Of a stretch of DNA of 24,007 nucleotides, positions 10,558-18,855 are shown in pieces. The notes beneath the pieces were generated by a model. That model was not told the origin of the DNA. It saw only the letters and a program-made list of their open reading frames with translations, and did not search any database. Within the stretch, counting starts at the first letter, position 1. Every line of letters begins with the position of its first letter. Location of the stretch: assembly GCA_020650975.1 (NCBI GenBank), contig JAIPMN010004415.1, positions 1 to 24,007 on the forward strand, in the 5' to 3' direction. The translations under genes and the position numbers were made by a program. Source of the stretch: Apostichopus californicus (Eukaryota; Echinodermata; Holothuroidea; Aspidochirotida; Stichopodidae).

Positions 10558-10950
10558 TGGTCGTCCTGAACAGCAGCTTTGGGTTGTCTGGAAAAAAAGT
10601 AGCAAAATAACAAGGACCAATATGTAAAACGTAGTAGGGAAGATATATGTATTGGATTCGGTGAATAGAACACTAGCTTTGGGCCAATTAAACTCCCATT
10701 TGAGTAGTAAATTTATCTAGGCCGACCAGCATTATAGTTTATTTGCAGTGATGGAGGATGATCACTACCGATTTATTCATTTTAGCCTATTTAGGGTATT
10801 ATTCCGTTTAGCCTAGCCTATTTAGGGTATTGAGTTACATTAATGTAACCTGAATTTGATATAAACAACTAGTCGTCCTCAGGACGACATCAAAAGCTGA
10901 TTTTGGTCGTCAGAACAGACACTTGGTTGTCTCAAACGACTGGACGACCA
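10558..10950. mobile_element. Inverted-repeat (MITE-like) element candidate, GTCGTCC termini
   Basis: TGGTCGTCC (10558-10566) and GGACGACCA (10942-10950) are exact reverse complements about 390 bp apart. Inside lie a perfect hairpin GTCGTCCTCAGGACGAC (10872-10888), a second TTTTGGTCGTC (10901-10911), a 17-bp direct repeat AGCCTATTTAGGGTATT (10784-10800 and 10815-10831) and a perfect 16-bp palindrome GTTACATTAATGTAAC (10834-10849). No transposase frame is present. Short termini and nested arms suggest a non-autonomous DNA element or its decayed nest. I cannot define a target-site duplication. Confidence 0.45.
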
Positions 10951-11109
10951 TTAAAAAATTTCCCTGTACAGTGATAATTTTATTCAGAGATACAGTATAT
11001 AGGACTATATTTATACGGAATGTGATAAAAACTGTCATGAATCCTAGCTAACAGAATGGCTGGCAATTAAGCTAAATCTTTCTCAAATTTTCCCATTAAA
11101 GATAAAAGT

Positions 11110-11610
11110 TTACAGTTCTGAGGATTTATAGCTGATTATGTTTCTCCCGGCTTGGATTTGAGTGATTGTCATGTAACTAAATCTCGGCATTTCGTCGTCA
11201 CGCTCGTCCTGTGTCGACTCAGATGCGAGACTTTTTAAGCACCGGTGACATTGACAAACCCTCGTAGCCTTTATTACTAAGATCCTCACACTTGGTGACA
11301 CTATATTTTAACCATTAAAGTTGATGCCATTATGATGTCATTCAGTTTTTCCTGGCTTATTTGATGGATGTTTGCAATTGATGATACAGTAAGCGAGCAT
11401 GGCCTCCTTCATATTTCCTGCGGGATTTTGAGCCAGCATCTCTCTGTCACGTCGAAGTCTTTTCTCGAAGGCGCGTGGGTTACTCTTTTTATCGGAAGAG
11501 ATGCAGAAAAATAGCTGAAGGCGGTTGTTCTTTAATCCGGTAGATTTTGATAATGCTTTTGATCCCGAGTCTGATGGTGATATGTAGGTCGTTACCTTTA
11601 GTAAAGTCAA
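11110..11610 (-). pseudogene. Coding-like relic on the opposite strand, unknown product
   Basis: Reading down the minus strand, about 90 codons (11610-11338) and a further 63 codons (11301-11110) are open in the same frame, separated by 36 nt with two in-frame stops (TGA at 11340-11338 and a TAA). The segment is richer in CpG and has more coding-like composition than its flanks. The first part is basic, with FEKRLRRDREMLAQNP in the middle; the second has a CQCHRC cluster followed by the acidic ESTQDERDDE. Neither part starts with ATG (TTG and GTG), and an upstream acceptor is weak. It may be an old retroelement or host gene fragment broken by stop codons, or two pieces of a minus-strand gene inside the presumed intron. 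I recognise no family. A chance pair of frames remains possible. Confidence 0.3.
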
Positions 11611-11788
11611 CTTTTAAAAATTTTCAAATAATAATTTTTTTTAAAACTTGCTGTGGCTGTATTTGCATGTGCTTAATAATATCCGGAAAAAGTGTCTGGA
11701 TGATGAAATTTTTTTCAAAATCAAATGGAAATCATTTGTTTTGCTAATCAAGATTCATTTCGTGAAGAAAATCATGATGTATCTACAG

Positions 11789-12136
11789 AAGAAAGTTCAA
11801 CAACTGTCAACTTTACTTAGAAATTTCATACACAAGATTCTTGAAGTTGTTCAACAACTGTCAACTTCACTTTGAAATTCCCTACACTAGATGTTTGAAG
11901 TTGTTCAACAACTGTCAACTTCATTTAGAAATTTCATACACTAGATGCTTGAAGTTGTTCAACAAATTGTCAACTTCACATAGAATTCATACACTAGATG
12001 TTTGAAGTTGTTCAACAACTGTCAACTTTACATAGAATTCATGCACTAGATGTTTGAAATTGTTCAACAACTGTCAACTTCACTTAGAAAGTTCATACAC
12101 TAGATGCTTGAAGTTGTTCAACAACTGTCAACTTAG
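11789..12136. repeat. Minisatellite, about 54-bp unit, seven copies of the core
   Basis: The core GTTCAACAACTGTCAACTT (one copy with AAATTGT) starts at 11795, 11849, 11903, 11957, 12010, 12062 and 12116, a spacing of 54, 54, 54, 53, 52 and 54. The rest of each unit is (A)GAAATTCATACACTAGATGTTT. Most units contain two mutually exclusive hairpins: GTTGTT-C-AACAAC, and the wider GAAGTTG...CAACTTC. No coding sense is apparent; frames reading through it are artefacts of the period. Confidence 0.97.
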
Positions 12137-12539
12137 TTTTTAGAATCTGGATTAGAGAAATTTAGAATACTTGGGAAAATATTTGAGCAATATATTCAGG
12201 ATACATATAATTAAAATAAAAGACATACATTTTCATATTACATATTATTATGTAATAACCACATGAACTTAATCATACAGTGAACTTAAAAATTGGCTAA
12301 TTATTTTCTAAAGTACTCTCTGGTTGAGGGTTTTGGGCTTAAAATGAAACAATTCATTAATTTTGTCATCTGCAAATTTGACATGTCCTCAATTGATTAA
12401 CAAGGTAGATTCTGTAGTTGGCAGTAACATGCTTGTTGAACTTTAAACATAAGTGCACATGAATGTTTAGACTAGTTGAGGATGTTATGCTGGATATACT
12501 GATGACCTCATTTCAATAGTACATGCTTGGAGGGCTTGG
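12137..12539. other. AT-rich stretch, no feature seen
   Basis: I see no gene, repeat or strong signal here. Confidence 0.6.
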
Positions 12540-12835
12540 GCTGTTTAAAGGGTGTGAAGACTCGCGCACAGAGAAAAGTCTCATGCCGGTAATCTGACCT
12601 AGTTTCGAATGAGGTGTAACAGAAGTATTAGACACCACCATCGATTCCAGAAAAAAACACACACAGCTTGCTACCGTCGGTAATTAGACACTAGTGCACA
12701 GTCAGTACATATAGCTGCGGTCAATACCCACAGCACAGTGTACAAACAATGCAGCGATGGACATCTCAGGTCCAGCTAAAGATAACAAGGTATCACGTTT
12801 CATTACTGTACTGTCTGCATTTTGTAGTTAACTTT
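12540..12835 (+). mobile_element. CpG-rich interspersed-repeat candidate (SINE-like or 5'-exon-like)
   Basis: The segment stands out by CpG content (GACTCGCGCAC, TGCCGG, TACCGTCGG, TGCAGCGATGG) within AT-rich DNA. A loose polymerase III A-box-like string (TGGGCTGTTTAAAGGG) and B-box-like string (AGTTTCGAATG) lie near its start. Near its end, ATG at 12757 in good context (GCGATGG) opens eleven codons (MDISGPAKDNK) running to AAG|GTATCA, a possible donor at 12790. So it could be a SINE, or a small first coding exon with 5' UTR. No suitable acceptor partner was found, and edges are approximate. Confidence 0.3.
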
Positions 12836-12839
12836 TTTC

Positions 12840-15054
12840 AGATGGCCGCACACGGTTTGGGGCGAGTCTTCAATGCCTTTAATAATACTTTCTATATATA
12901 AATACCAATAAATTTGAACTATTGCCCTTCTGATGGTTCGGTAACAGTGCCCTTGGTGAATTTAGTTAATTTTTAGTTCAGTTTAAATTAGTTTAGTATT
13001 TCCCAAGGGTTAGGGAAACCAACTGAAACTGGTTTGAAACTAAATTAACCGTTTCCATGTGATGGTCTTGGATGATATATTAAGCCACGTCTCTGTGATA
13101 TCTTTATAAGTTTTAAGTATACTGCCCTTAAGATGCACTAAGTGTTTCTACTTATAAGTAAACTGCATTACTGAATATATACTCTTCTTCTGTAGTTAAC
13201 AACCAAGAGCAATATGTTTGTGTCATCTCTTTAGTCAAGTGTTGAGTTGAGTGTAATATACCAGGCAGGTGATGAGGATGGAATATCTTTTCCATAATTG
13301 TTCAGAGAGTTAATTATACCAGGCAGGCATGTAACTGTCACACCAAGAAACTTGTATCTTGGAAAGATTCTGCCGCATTGAAAGGTAGACTATTTCTAGT
13401 TTGAATTAAAGGTAGTCAGCATAGGCCCAAATTATAGCACGCTATAATTGCTAAAAGTTTTACAAAAGTACTTTCCTGGAGGTCTTTTCTCTCCAAATTG
13501 TTCTCAGACATTTTTATGGAACACACAAGATGACTGAATGTCCCAGTGAGTAAGATTTCCTGGAAGGTTGTAATAAAAACAGTTTAAGAATTTTGACCAA
13601 ACGTGACCAAATTTGAATATCTAGCATATTTGGGGTCAATACAGCAAACCTTTAAGCACTCTTGTAATTCTTACATATATACAACCCTAATATCTGCTTT
13701 AACTGTACGTCTCTTGAGCTTAAACATTATTATGCATTGCTGGGTCATCAGACCCCTGCAGCACTCCCGATCACTGAACAGGAAAATGCAAAGGTGTGAA
13801 ACCAGAAGCTGTGTGATGTGCATCACTGCTACTAATGTAATTGTGTCAAATTACACGCCTGAAAACAACAACAACGGACATTATAGATCACCTCTGATCC
13901 TTGGTTCAACTCTGTACAAATTTGACAGGAAGTTTGCAGGGTCCAACACTGTGTTTGCGGTCCTTGTTATAAACGGGGCCTAGATAGCAAGTTTTGAGGT
14001 TTAAGAATTTCACTTAATTTCAAAACATTCTGTAGTTCTGTATTTATATAATTTTTTTTGGCTATATCATTGCGTAAATTTGCATAGCAATTTTCCCTTC
14101 ATGCATAGCATGGTGCTATATTTAGATTTATCATCCATGTGTGTATCGGTGGCTCGATCTCGTATGTTTATGCTTGGCCCCGATGGTTGATAACTTTGGT
14201 TGATAATACGTGTCTCTGGATGTGCTTTCACATCCTTAGAGCTGCCAAGAAATTGATCAAGGGAGCACCAACCAAAATGGATAGACCATTTACATCAGTT
14301 CTAAATGTCAAGATAGATTACCGGTAAATGTGGTTTCCCTTTACGGGATGAGTAATAAATCAGCCGGGCTGTTATCCGTTTCTTTTGGGAATTTTTTGTA
14401 TCTCTGCCCCTAGGGTTGCAATCGTGCTTCAGCTTTTTCTTTGAAATTATTCGTTTTTCTTCCTTATTCTTCATTTTTCTTCGTCCTATAGTAGTTAGCT
14501 GAAAGAATATTGTGTGTGATATATAAACCTGACTAGATAATTAACGGTGAACAAATTTTGCGGTCAAATAGAATGACAATTGCATTAGCTGCATATGATG
14601 TTATAAAAAGTCCACAATTTTTTTAAAGAAGATTTTCTTCTACATTAATGTTTCTTAGGAGGGTGTGCGTGTATGTATAAATTTGAAAGACCAGTTGCTA
14701 TCATATCTTATATATGATAGGACAAAATATGACAGCTATTTAATATTCTGCTAGGTACATAGCTCTACATGACAGACCCCCTTGCACTTTATACTACTTG
14801 ACTGAGAAACGAATCTGTTGGAATGATCTGTGTGGGGATGAGGGTTTAACGTATCGAAACATATGGTCAGCATTGAAAGACAACCATATCCTTGCTTCAA
14901 ACAACTAATTCACACTGTATTAAACTATGAAATGATTCAATACCTTCCCAGAATAGACAAAGTTGTTGAAGACTTAAGCTTCTTAGTCTCACAATTAATG
15001 GATGCATACAGTATCTGGAACAATGGAAAACTGACGGAAAAGGGTAATATGAAC
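12840..15054. other. Presumed intronic stretch, no supported exon
   Basis: A 126-codon open frame (13603-13983) contains a C-x4-C-x2-C cluster and NYT, but its candidate splice sites are weak and none gives the phase-1 pattern of the neighbouring exons. About 0.3 frames this long are expected by chance in a window of this size and composition (my rough estimate). A 62-codon frame at 14139-14327 is also uninterpretable. Small perfect hairpins occur at 14218-14235 (GGATGTG-CTTT-CACATCC) and 14698-14720 (CTATCATAT-CTTAT-ATATGATAG). Confidence 0.5.
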
Positions 15055-15274
15055 AATGGCTGTCATCCCTCTTCTTGTGGCTCTCTTCCGCCTTTTTTTC
15101 TCCACCCTTTCCTGTCTTTGTCCTTCTCCAGTTCCTATCCTCTTCCCTTAATCCTCTCTTTATCCCTCAATGGCTGTCATCCCTCTCCTTGTAGCTCTCT
15201 TCCACCTTGTTTTCTCCACACTTTTCTGTCTTTGTCCTTCCTACCCTCTTCCCTTAATCCTCTCTTTATCCCTT
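15055..15274. repeat. Pyrimidine-rich tandem duplication
   Basis: Copy A (15055-15168) and copy B (15169-15274) both start AATGGCTGTCATCCCTCT and end CTTCCCTTAATCCTCTCTTTATCCCT, with B about 8 bp shorter. Nearly pure C/T composition removes stop codons on the + strand and produces a 195-codon open frame (14863-15450) that is compositional, not a gene. C/T-rich sequence continues to about 15420. Confidence 0.9.
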
Positions 15275-15442
15275 TACAGTTTATCTCCTACCTCTCCTCA
15301 TTCCCCTGTTGGTTTCTTTTTTCTCTCCTTCCCTTGTCTAATAATCCTCTTACATCTTTCTCTTTTGTGTTCGCACTGCCCATTAACCTGTCTGTATTCT
15401 GTGTATGTATTTGTCCCTTCTGTTACCGTAACTGGATATTCA

Positions 15443-15481
15443 GCCTCTGAAGAAGATCCTGCTAGGATCAAAACGTCAGGC
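15443..15481 (+). ncRNA. Hammerhead-like / Penelope-type 3' motif, probably degenerate
   Basis: GCCT (15443-15446) and AGGC (15478-15481) can pair and enclose CTGAAGA (15447-15453, matching the hammerhead CUGANGA core), a hairpin GATCC-TGCTA-GGATC (15455-15469) and AAAACGTC (15470-15477) in place of GAAA plus the cleavage triplet GUC. The order stem I, CUGANGA, stem II, GAAA, stem III, NUH, stem I is that of type I hammerhead ribozymes, which are known in Penelope-like retroelements. Differences: the core G before AAA is A, an unpaired A precedes stem II, and stem III would be two base pairs with no loop, so it could act only as a dimer if at all. I read it as a relic of a retroelement end. 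Confidence 0.4.
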
Positions 15482-16782
15482 CCACTTACTTAAATTACAC
15501 AAAGTTTAAGGGCAACGAAAGAAAGAAAAACAGATTCAAACTAGTGACCTCGGCTGGGGTTGGTGATATAAACATTGAAGGATTCCATGTTTGAAATATC
15601 TGATGCAAGAAAAAAGATAAACTTGCTATTTATTACTTCCCAAATCTACTGCAAAATTCTCAAAAGAAGATTAAAACAGTCTTCACGCTCAATGACACAC
15701 TGGATGATGTTATCATCCAATAATTAATGAGCGCGTAATTAATACTTCCATCGATTCTATTTATAGATTCAATACCTGCCCAAGTCAGACAGTTTGTTGA
15801 GACTATCTCGGTATCCGGAAATGATTTACAGTGTTCAGGATGGATGCACCTCGGGGCTCCCTGAAGTTTTACATAAGTAAACAAATGTTCCATGAAAGAC
15901 TAGCTGACTGGGAAATTATAAAGGACGGGATGGAACAAAGATATTTTTAGGCTAAAATGAGATTAGATCCTCAAGAGTTGCCTGTTGATGTAAACTTGTA
16001 TGTTTCCATGTTTCACAAAATGACACTATACGATAAAAGGTAGTTATCTTTGTGTACGTTGTCAATTTCCTTCAATTTTACCAAATATACTGCTAGATGC
16101 TGAAAAGAAGATAAAATGGTCTTGATTGTGAGACAAAACTCCCGGATATCATCACTCAATGAACATGAATTAATAAGCACATGGAACCTCTTCCATTCAT
16201 GCTATAAAGTTTGTTTTACCATATATATGTAATGTACCAGACCTTAGAAATGTACGAGACCGTAGATTGAGAGAACACAAGTGAGACACGAACGAGATGG
16301 CCTTCAGTTGTCAAAGTGCCCACATGTGTGTAGGCCTGTATTGAGTTACTAGCGTATCATTATGAGGGTGCATCAATCTACTAACACTTCCCTATACCAT
16401 ATATCATTTACCACAAGCAAAGAGTTTGCATGTGTCTGAAATGTTCGAAACGTGTGATTTCTCTTCCTTATTTCAAATGAAACATGGAATGGTCATAAAG
16501 TTGACAATCTATATTGTTATGAGACATTAATGTTAAATAATGCCAAGGTTTTTATAAAAAAAAAATCAATTGAGCAACCTGCTATTATGTCATTTAGATT
16601 TTGTATCAATTGGTGACATAACATGGTGGATTGCCAGATATGATATCATTATCCATACTATGTATATATTCAGTATGCATATGAATATTCGATTCAAGCT
16701 AAATAACTATATTACAAGTAAACGAATAATGGAAAAGTGACTGGTAAATTATATAAGACGAAAATGAGCAGAAAAATATTTT
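15482..16782. other. Presumed intronic stretch with a possible second tRNA-like fragment
   Basis: No exon supported. On the minus strand, 15530-15553 reads GAGGTCACTAGTTTGAATCTG, resembling a tRNA T-arm/B box, and lies about 50 bp from the hammerhead-like motif, so both could belong to one composite retroelement. The remainder is AT-rich with no structure I recognise. Confidence 0.4.
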
Positions 16783-16854
16783 GGCTAGAATGTACTTCGA
16801 ACCCGTAATCTCAGGGTTACAAGCCATACACCCTACCAACTGAGCCATCCAGCC
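16783..16854 (-). tRNA. Degenerate tRNA-Thr(UGU)-like sequence or SINE head
   Basis: The minus strand gives a 72-nt tRNA-sized sequence. Its acceptor arms GGCTGGA and TCTAGCC pair over all seven positions (one G-U). It has an A box TGGCTCAGTTGG, an anticodon-loop-like CTTGTAA (anticodon TGT, Thr), and a B box GGGTTCGAAGT. The D stem keeps about two pairs, the anticodon stem two strong pairs plus a distal A-T, and the T stem is largely unpaired. The paired acceptor with decayed arms suggests a tRNA pseudogene or the 5' head of a tRNA-derived SINE. No obvious SINE body, tail or terminator T run follows it. A functional tRNA is unlikely. Confidence 0.6.
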
Positions 16855-18150
16855 CTAATAGCTGGTGATGATCAATATTGAGTCATTTCTTTCGTTGTAA
16901 CATTGTAGTATTATTTATGATTCCATGCTGGGAATATAAAATTAGAAAGATCTGGATATATGCCCATTGCCCATAGAATTACATAAATATGTACTATATC
17001 ATGTACTAATATATGTACTAATATCAGCGTAAACCTTTCAGGAAGAATCAGATGATGTTAAAGCTTCTTGTAAGCTAAAGGTCATGTGTATCAAATTTGA
17101 TCAGGGTTATATTTCTGTACAGTTATGACATTATTTTCTGGAGAGATTCCAGTGTTTGATTACATTTAAGCTATGGTACAAAAAAACTTCCTTAAGGTCC
17201 AATAAAAAGCTTAAAGCAGAACACTTTTCAAAACTTCTACACTGATGAAAACATGACATGAGTTAACTTGGTTGACTTTTATTTGCCTATGTAACACAAA
17301 CTGATTTTGATGGCAATACACTATGTTCACTTCTCACTCCAGCTTTTATTGAAAGTTGAGGGAGGGGGTCAGATTGGGACAGGGCAGGGGTGCCTGAGCA
17401 AGCAGCGTGTGAAGAGGTTAACCTATCTTAAGACCCCTTCCCCACCCCAATCTGCTTGACCCAGTAGAATGGAATGTAAATGTAACACCGTTCATTTTTC
17501 AATGTTATCTTGGCTAATAAATATGTCCAGGCAACCTGGCCATGCAGATTTGATCTCACCTCATAGTTAAGCTTCTTAGGCTCTATTCCCTGTAAGATGT
17601 GATAATTTCTTCTCTTAGAGGGGCATAAGAATTTCTGTCTTAGGAAAATATCACAAGTTTATATCTCTAGGCACACTGGGGAAGGCAGGGGTGAACTGCC
17701 CGGCCTCTTATAATTTCTATCACATTTTTTTTTTTTGTGGGTGCGATGTTACCTCAGGTGGCAATATCACCACTACTAAAATTTGATTTTGCCCACCCCT
17801 CCATTAATCTCAAATCTGTATTAAGTCCCTGCCATGAAAACCTATAATTATAATACATACAAGGGATGAGGTCTTCATGGCAGTTATTTTATTATAATAA
17901 TTCTACATGATATGATGCTTTTGCACACTTGCCCTGTTTCATTTCTGAGAATGTCCTCTTTGTTTGTTTATCCGCTTTCCTTAATTAATGTTGCATCTTC
18001 ACACTTTAATGTACTTGAATCTTAAATTGTACCCTAAAACAAAAATGACTACAAGTTTCATACTCTGTACATTCTGTTTACTGTATGTGTTGATTGTATT
18101 GCAACCATACAATAAAAAGCTACTAACGTGTTTCTTGATATGCACGCACA
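16855..18150. other. Presumed intronic stretch
   Basis: No coding sequence supported. It contains a G/C-rich inverted repeat (17366-17462, listed), a 9-10-nt T run near 17727 and otherwise AT-rich sequence. The last bases (about 18141-18157, GCACGCACAAGGAAATAG) resemble a decayed version of the mini-exon end seen in the tandem units that follow. Confidence 0.45.
17366..17462. repeat. Imperfect inverted repeat, GGGTCAGATTGGG arms
   Basis: GGGGTCAGATTGGGACAGGG (from 17366) is mirrored by CCCCACCCCAATCTGCTTGACCC (ending 17462). The reverse complement begins GGGTCAAGCAGATTGGGG, differing by a 3-nt insertion. The loop is about 40 nt. It could form a long hairpin or be a small foldback element. 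Confidence 0.6.
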
Positions 18151-18236
18151 AGGAAATAGTGACATTAGCAGGGCATCTGATCAATCTTCATGAGTATCTT
18201 ATATATATATTTTTTTTTATTATTTCTTCATTTCAG

Positions 18237-18273
18237 AGGCCACCACCACGCCACCCACCACAGAAAGAAAATG
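18237..18273 (+). other. Exon-copy 1: possible poison mini-exon (37 nt)
   Basis: Bounded by TTCATTTCAG|AGGCC and AAAATG|GTGACA. Entered in phase 1 it reads EATTTPPTTERK and leaves two bases TG. Spliced to either later copy, which begins AG, this makes TGA, a stop. The extra 4 nt relative to copy 2 cause the frame change. It may simply be a dead duplicated splice site inside the intron; the donor fits consensus only moderately. Confidence 0.3.
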
Positions 18274-18353
18274 GTGACATTAGCATGGCATCTGATCATT
18301 CTCCATGAGTATCTTATATTTTTTTTATATTTTTTATTATTTCTTCATTTCAG

Positions 18354-18386
18354 AGGCCACCACCACGCCACCACAGAAAGAAAATG
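18354..18386 (+). CDS. Exon-copy 2: possible in-frame 33-nt mini-exon
   Basis: Bounded by the same acceptor (TTCATTTCAG|AGGCC) and the same donor string (AAAATG|GTGACA). It is 33 nt, phase 1 in and phase 1 out, so inclusion would insert one extra EATTTPPQKEN-like stalk segment and then reform Glu at the junction (G plus AG). Skipping it leaves the frame unchanged, exactly as expected of an optional cassette. The donor is moderate (GTGACA), so transcript evidence would be needed to separate a used exon from a silent duplicate. Confidence 0.3.
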
Positions 18387-18462
18387 GTGACATTAGCAGG
18401 GCATCTGATCATTCTTCATGAGTATCTTATATTTTCATTCTTTTATTATTTCCTCATTTCAG

Positions 18463-18815
18463 AGGCCACCACCACTCCACCACAGAAAGAACAGCTCGCT
18501 GTCATCCCACCGGCTACCATTTACGTTACCATCGTGGTCCTCACCCTGGCCGTGATCGCCATCATCTTCGGGGTGGTCATGATTCTCAAGAAGAGACAGG
18601 GACTACGCCATCCCGCAAACTTTCCCTTCTGGACTGTGGAGTTGCAGCAAGCCGCGGATAACACGTCTCTGCCCGGCGCCAACGAAGCCAGTAACGGAGA
18701 CGGAGACGTGATGTATTTAGACGACGCTTACCTCATGGACTCCCCGGAGAACTTCACCACGGCAGTGGATACCATCCATGAGGATGACCGTATCGGGTAC
18801 CACACCCTCAGATGA
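18463..18815 (+). CDS. Terminal coding exon of a single-pass type I membrane protein
   Basis: The acceptor CCTCATTTCAG|AG opens in phase 1, and the frame runs 117 residues to TGA at 18813-18815. Residues 1-17 are a Thr/Pro stalk (EATTTPPQKE...). Residues 19-42 are a strong hydrophobic helix (IYVTIVVLTLAVIAIIFGVV within it), followed by KKR as a stop-transfer signal, giving a C-in orientation. The 75-residue cytoplasmic tail has an FPFW patch, an acidic stretch with tyrosines (MYLDDAYLMD), and ends DDRIGYHTLR; YHTL fits the YxxΦ endocytic consensus. The exon is clearly richer in GC and CpG than its surroundings, as expected for real coding sequence. I do not recognise the family. The extracellular part must come from upstream exons, perhaps the Cys-rich one at 8175. 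It is preceded by two duplicate acceptor/exon starts. Confidence 0.85.
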
Positions 18816-18855
18816 GGTACCACAACCTCAGATGAGGTACCACACCCTCAGATGA
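18796..18855 (+). repeat. 20-bp triplication across the stop codon
   Basis: GGTACCACACCCTCAGATGA occurs at 18796-18815, 18816-18835 (one base different) and 18836-18855. The first copy encodes the last residues (YHTLR) and supplies the TGA; the other two are 3' UTR. The 20-bp period is not a multiple of three, so the extra copies add no coding sequence unless the stop is lost. Confidence 0.95.

Larger units (their letters stand above)
8337..18462 (+). other. Presumed intron of about 10.1 kb between the two candidate exons
   Basis: If the exons at 8175 and 18463 belong to one transcript, this is the intervening intron, bounded by AAAAG|GTTTGT and TCATTTCAG|AGGCC, with two additional acceptor copies near its 3' end. 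It is filled with repeats and mobile-element relics listed separately. It also holds a relic open frame on the opposite strand (11110-11610), so the interval could include another gene. The single-gene reading is inference from splice phase. Confidence 0.35.
18155..18490 (+). repeat. Tandem triplication of an intron end plus exon start
   Basis: Three direct copies of one module lie head to tail. Each runs GTGACATTAGCAKGGCATCTGATC, a CTTCATGAGTATCTTATAT segment, a T-rich tract, TTATTTCTTCATTTCAG (3' splice site) and AGGCCACCACCAC...CCACAGAAAG. The splice acceptors precede 18237, 18354 and 18463, a spacing of 117 and 109. Differences are in T-run length, a CCAC insertion in copy 1, and an A/G change just before GTGACAT that affects the putative donor. 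Only copy 3 continues into the long GC-rich coding exon. Confidence 0.95.

Noticed and set aside
13603..13983. 126-codon open frame with clustered cysteines and an NYT sequon
   Set aside because: Length is within chance expectation, flanking splice sites are weak, and no phase-1 exon can be drawn; kept only as a note.
14863..15450. 195-codon open frame, the longest in the window
   Set aside because: It runs mainly through duplicated C/T-rich sequence, which lacks stop codons by composition; the product is low-complexity Ser/Leu/Pro with no domain.
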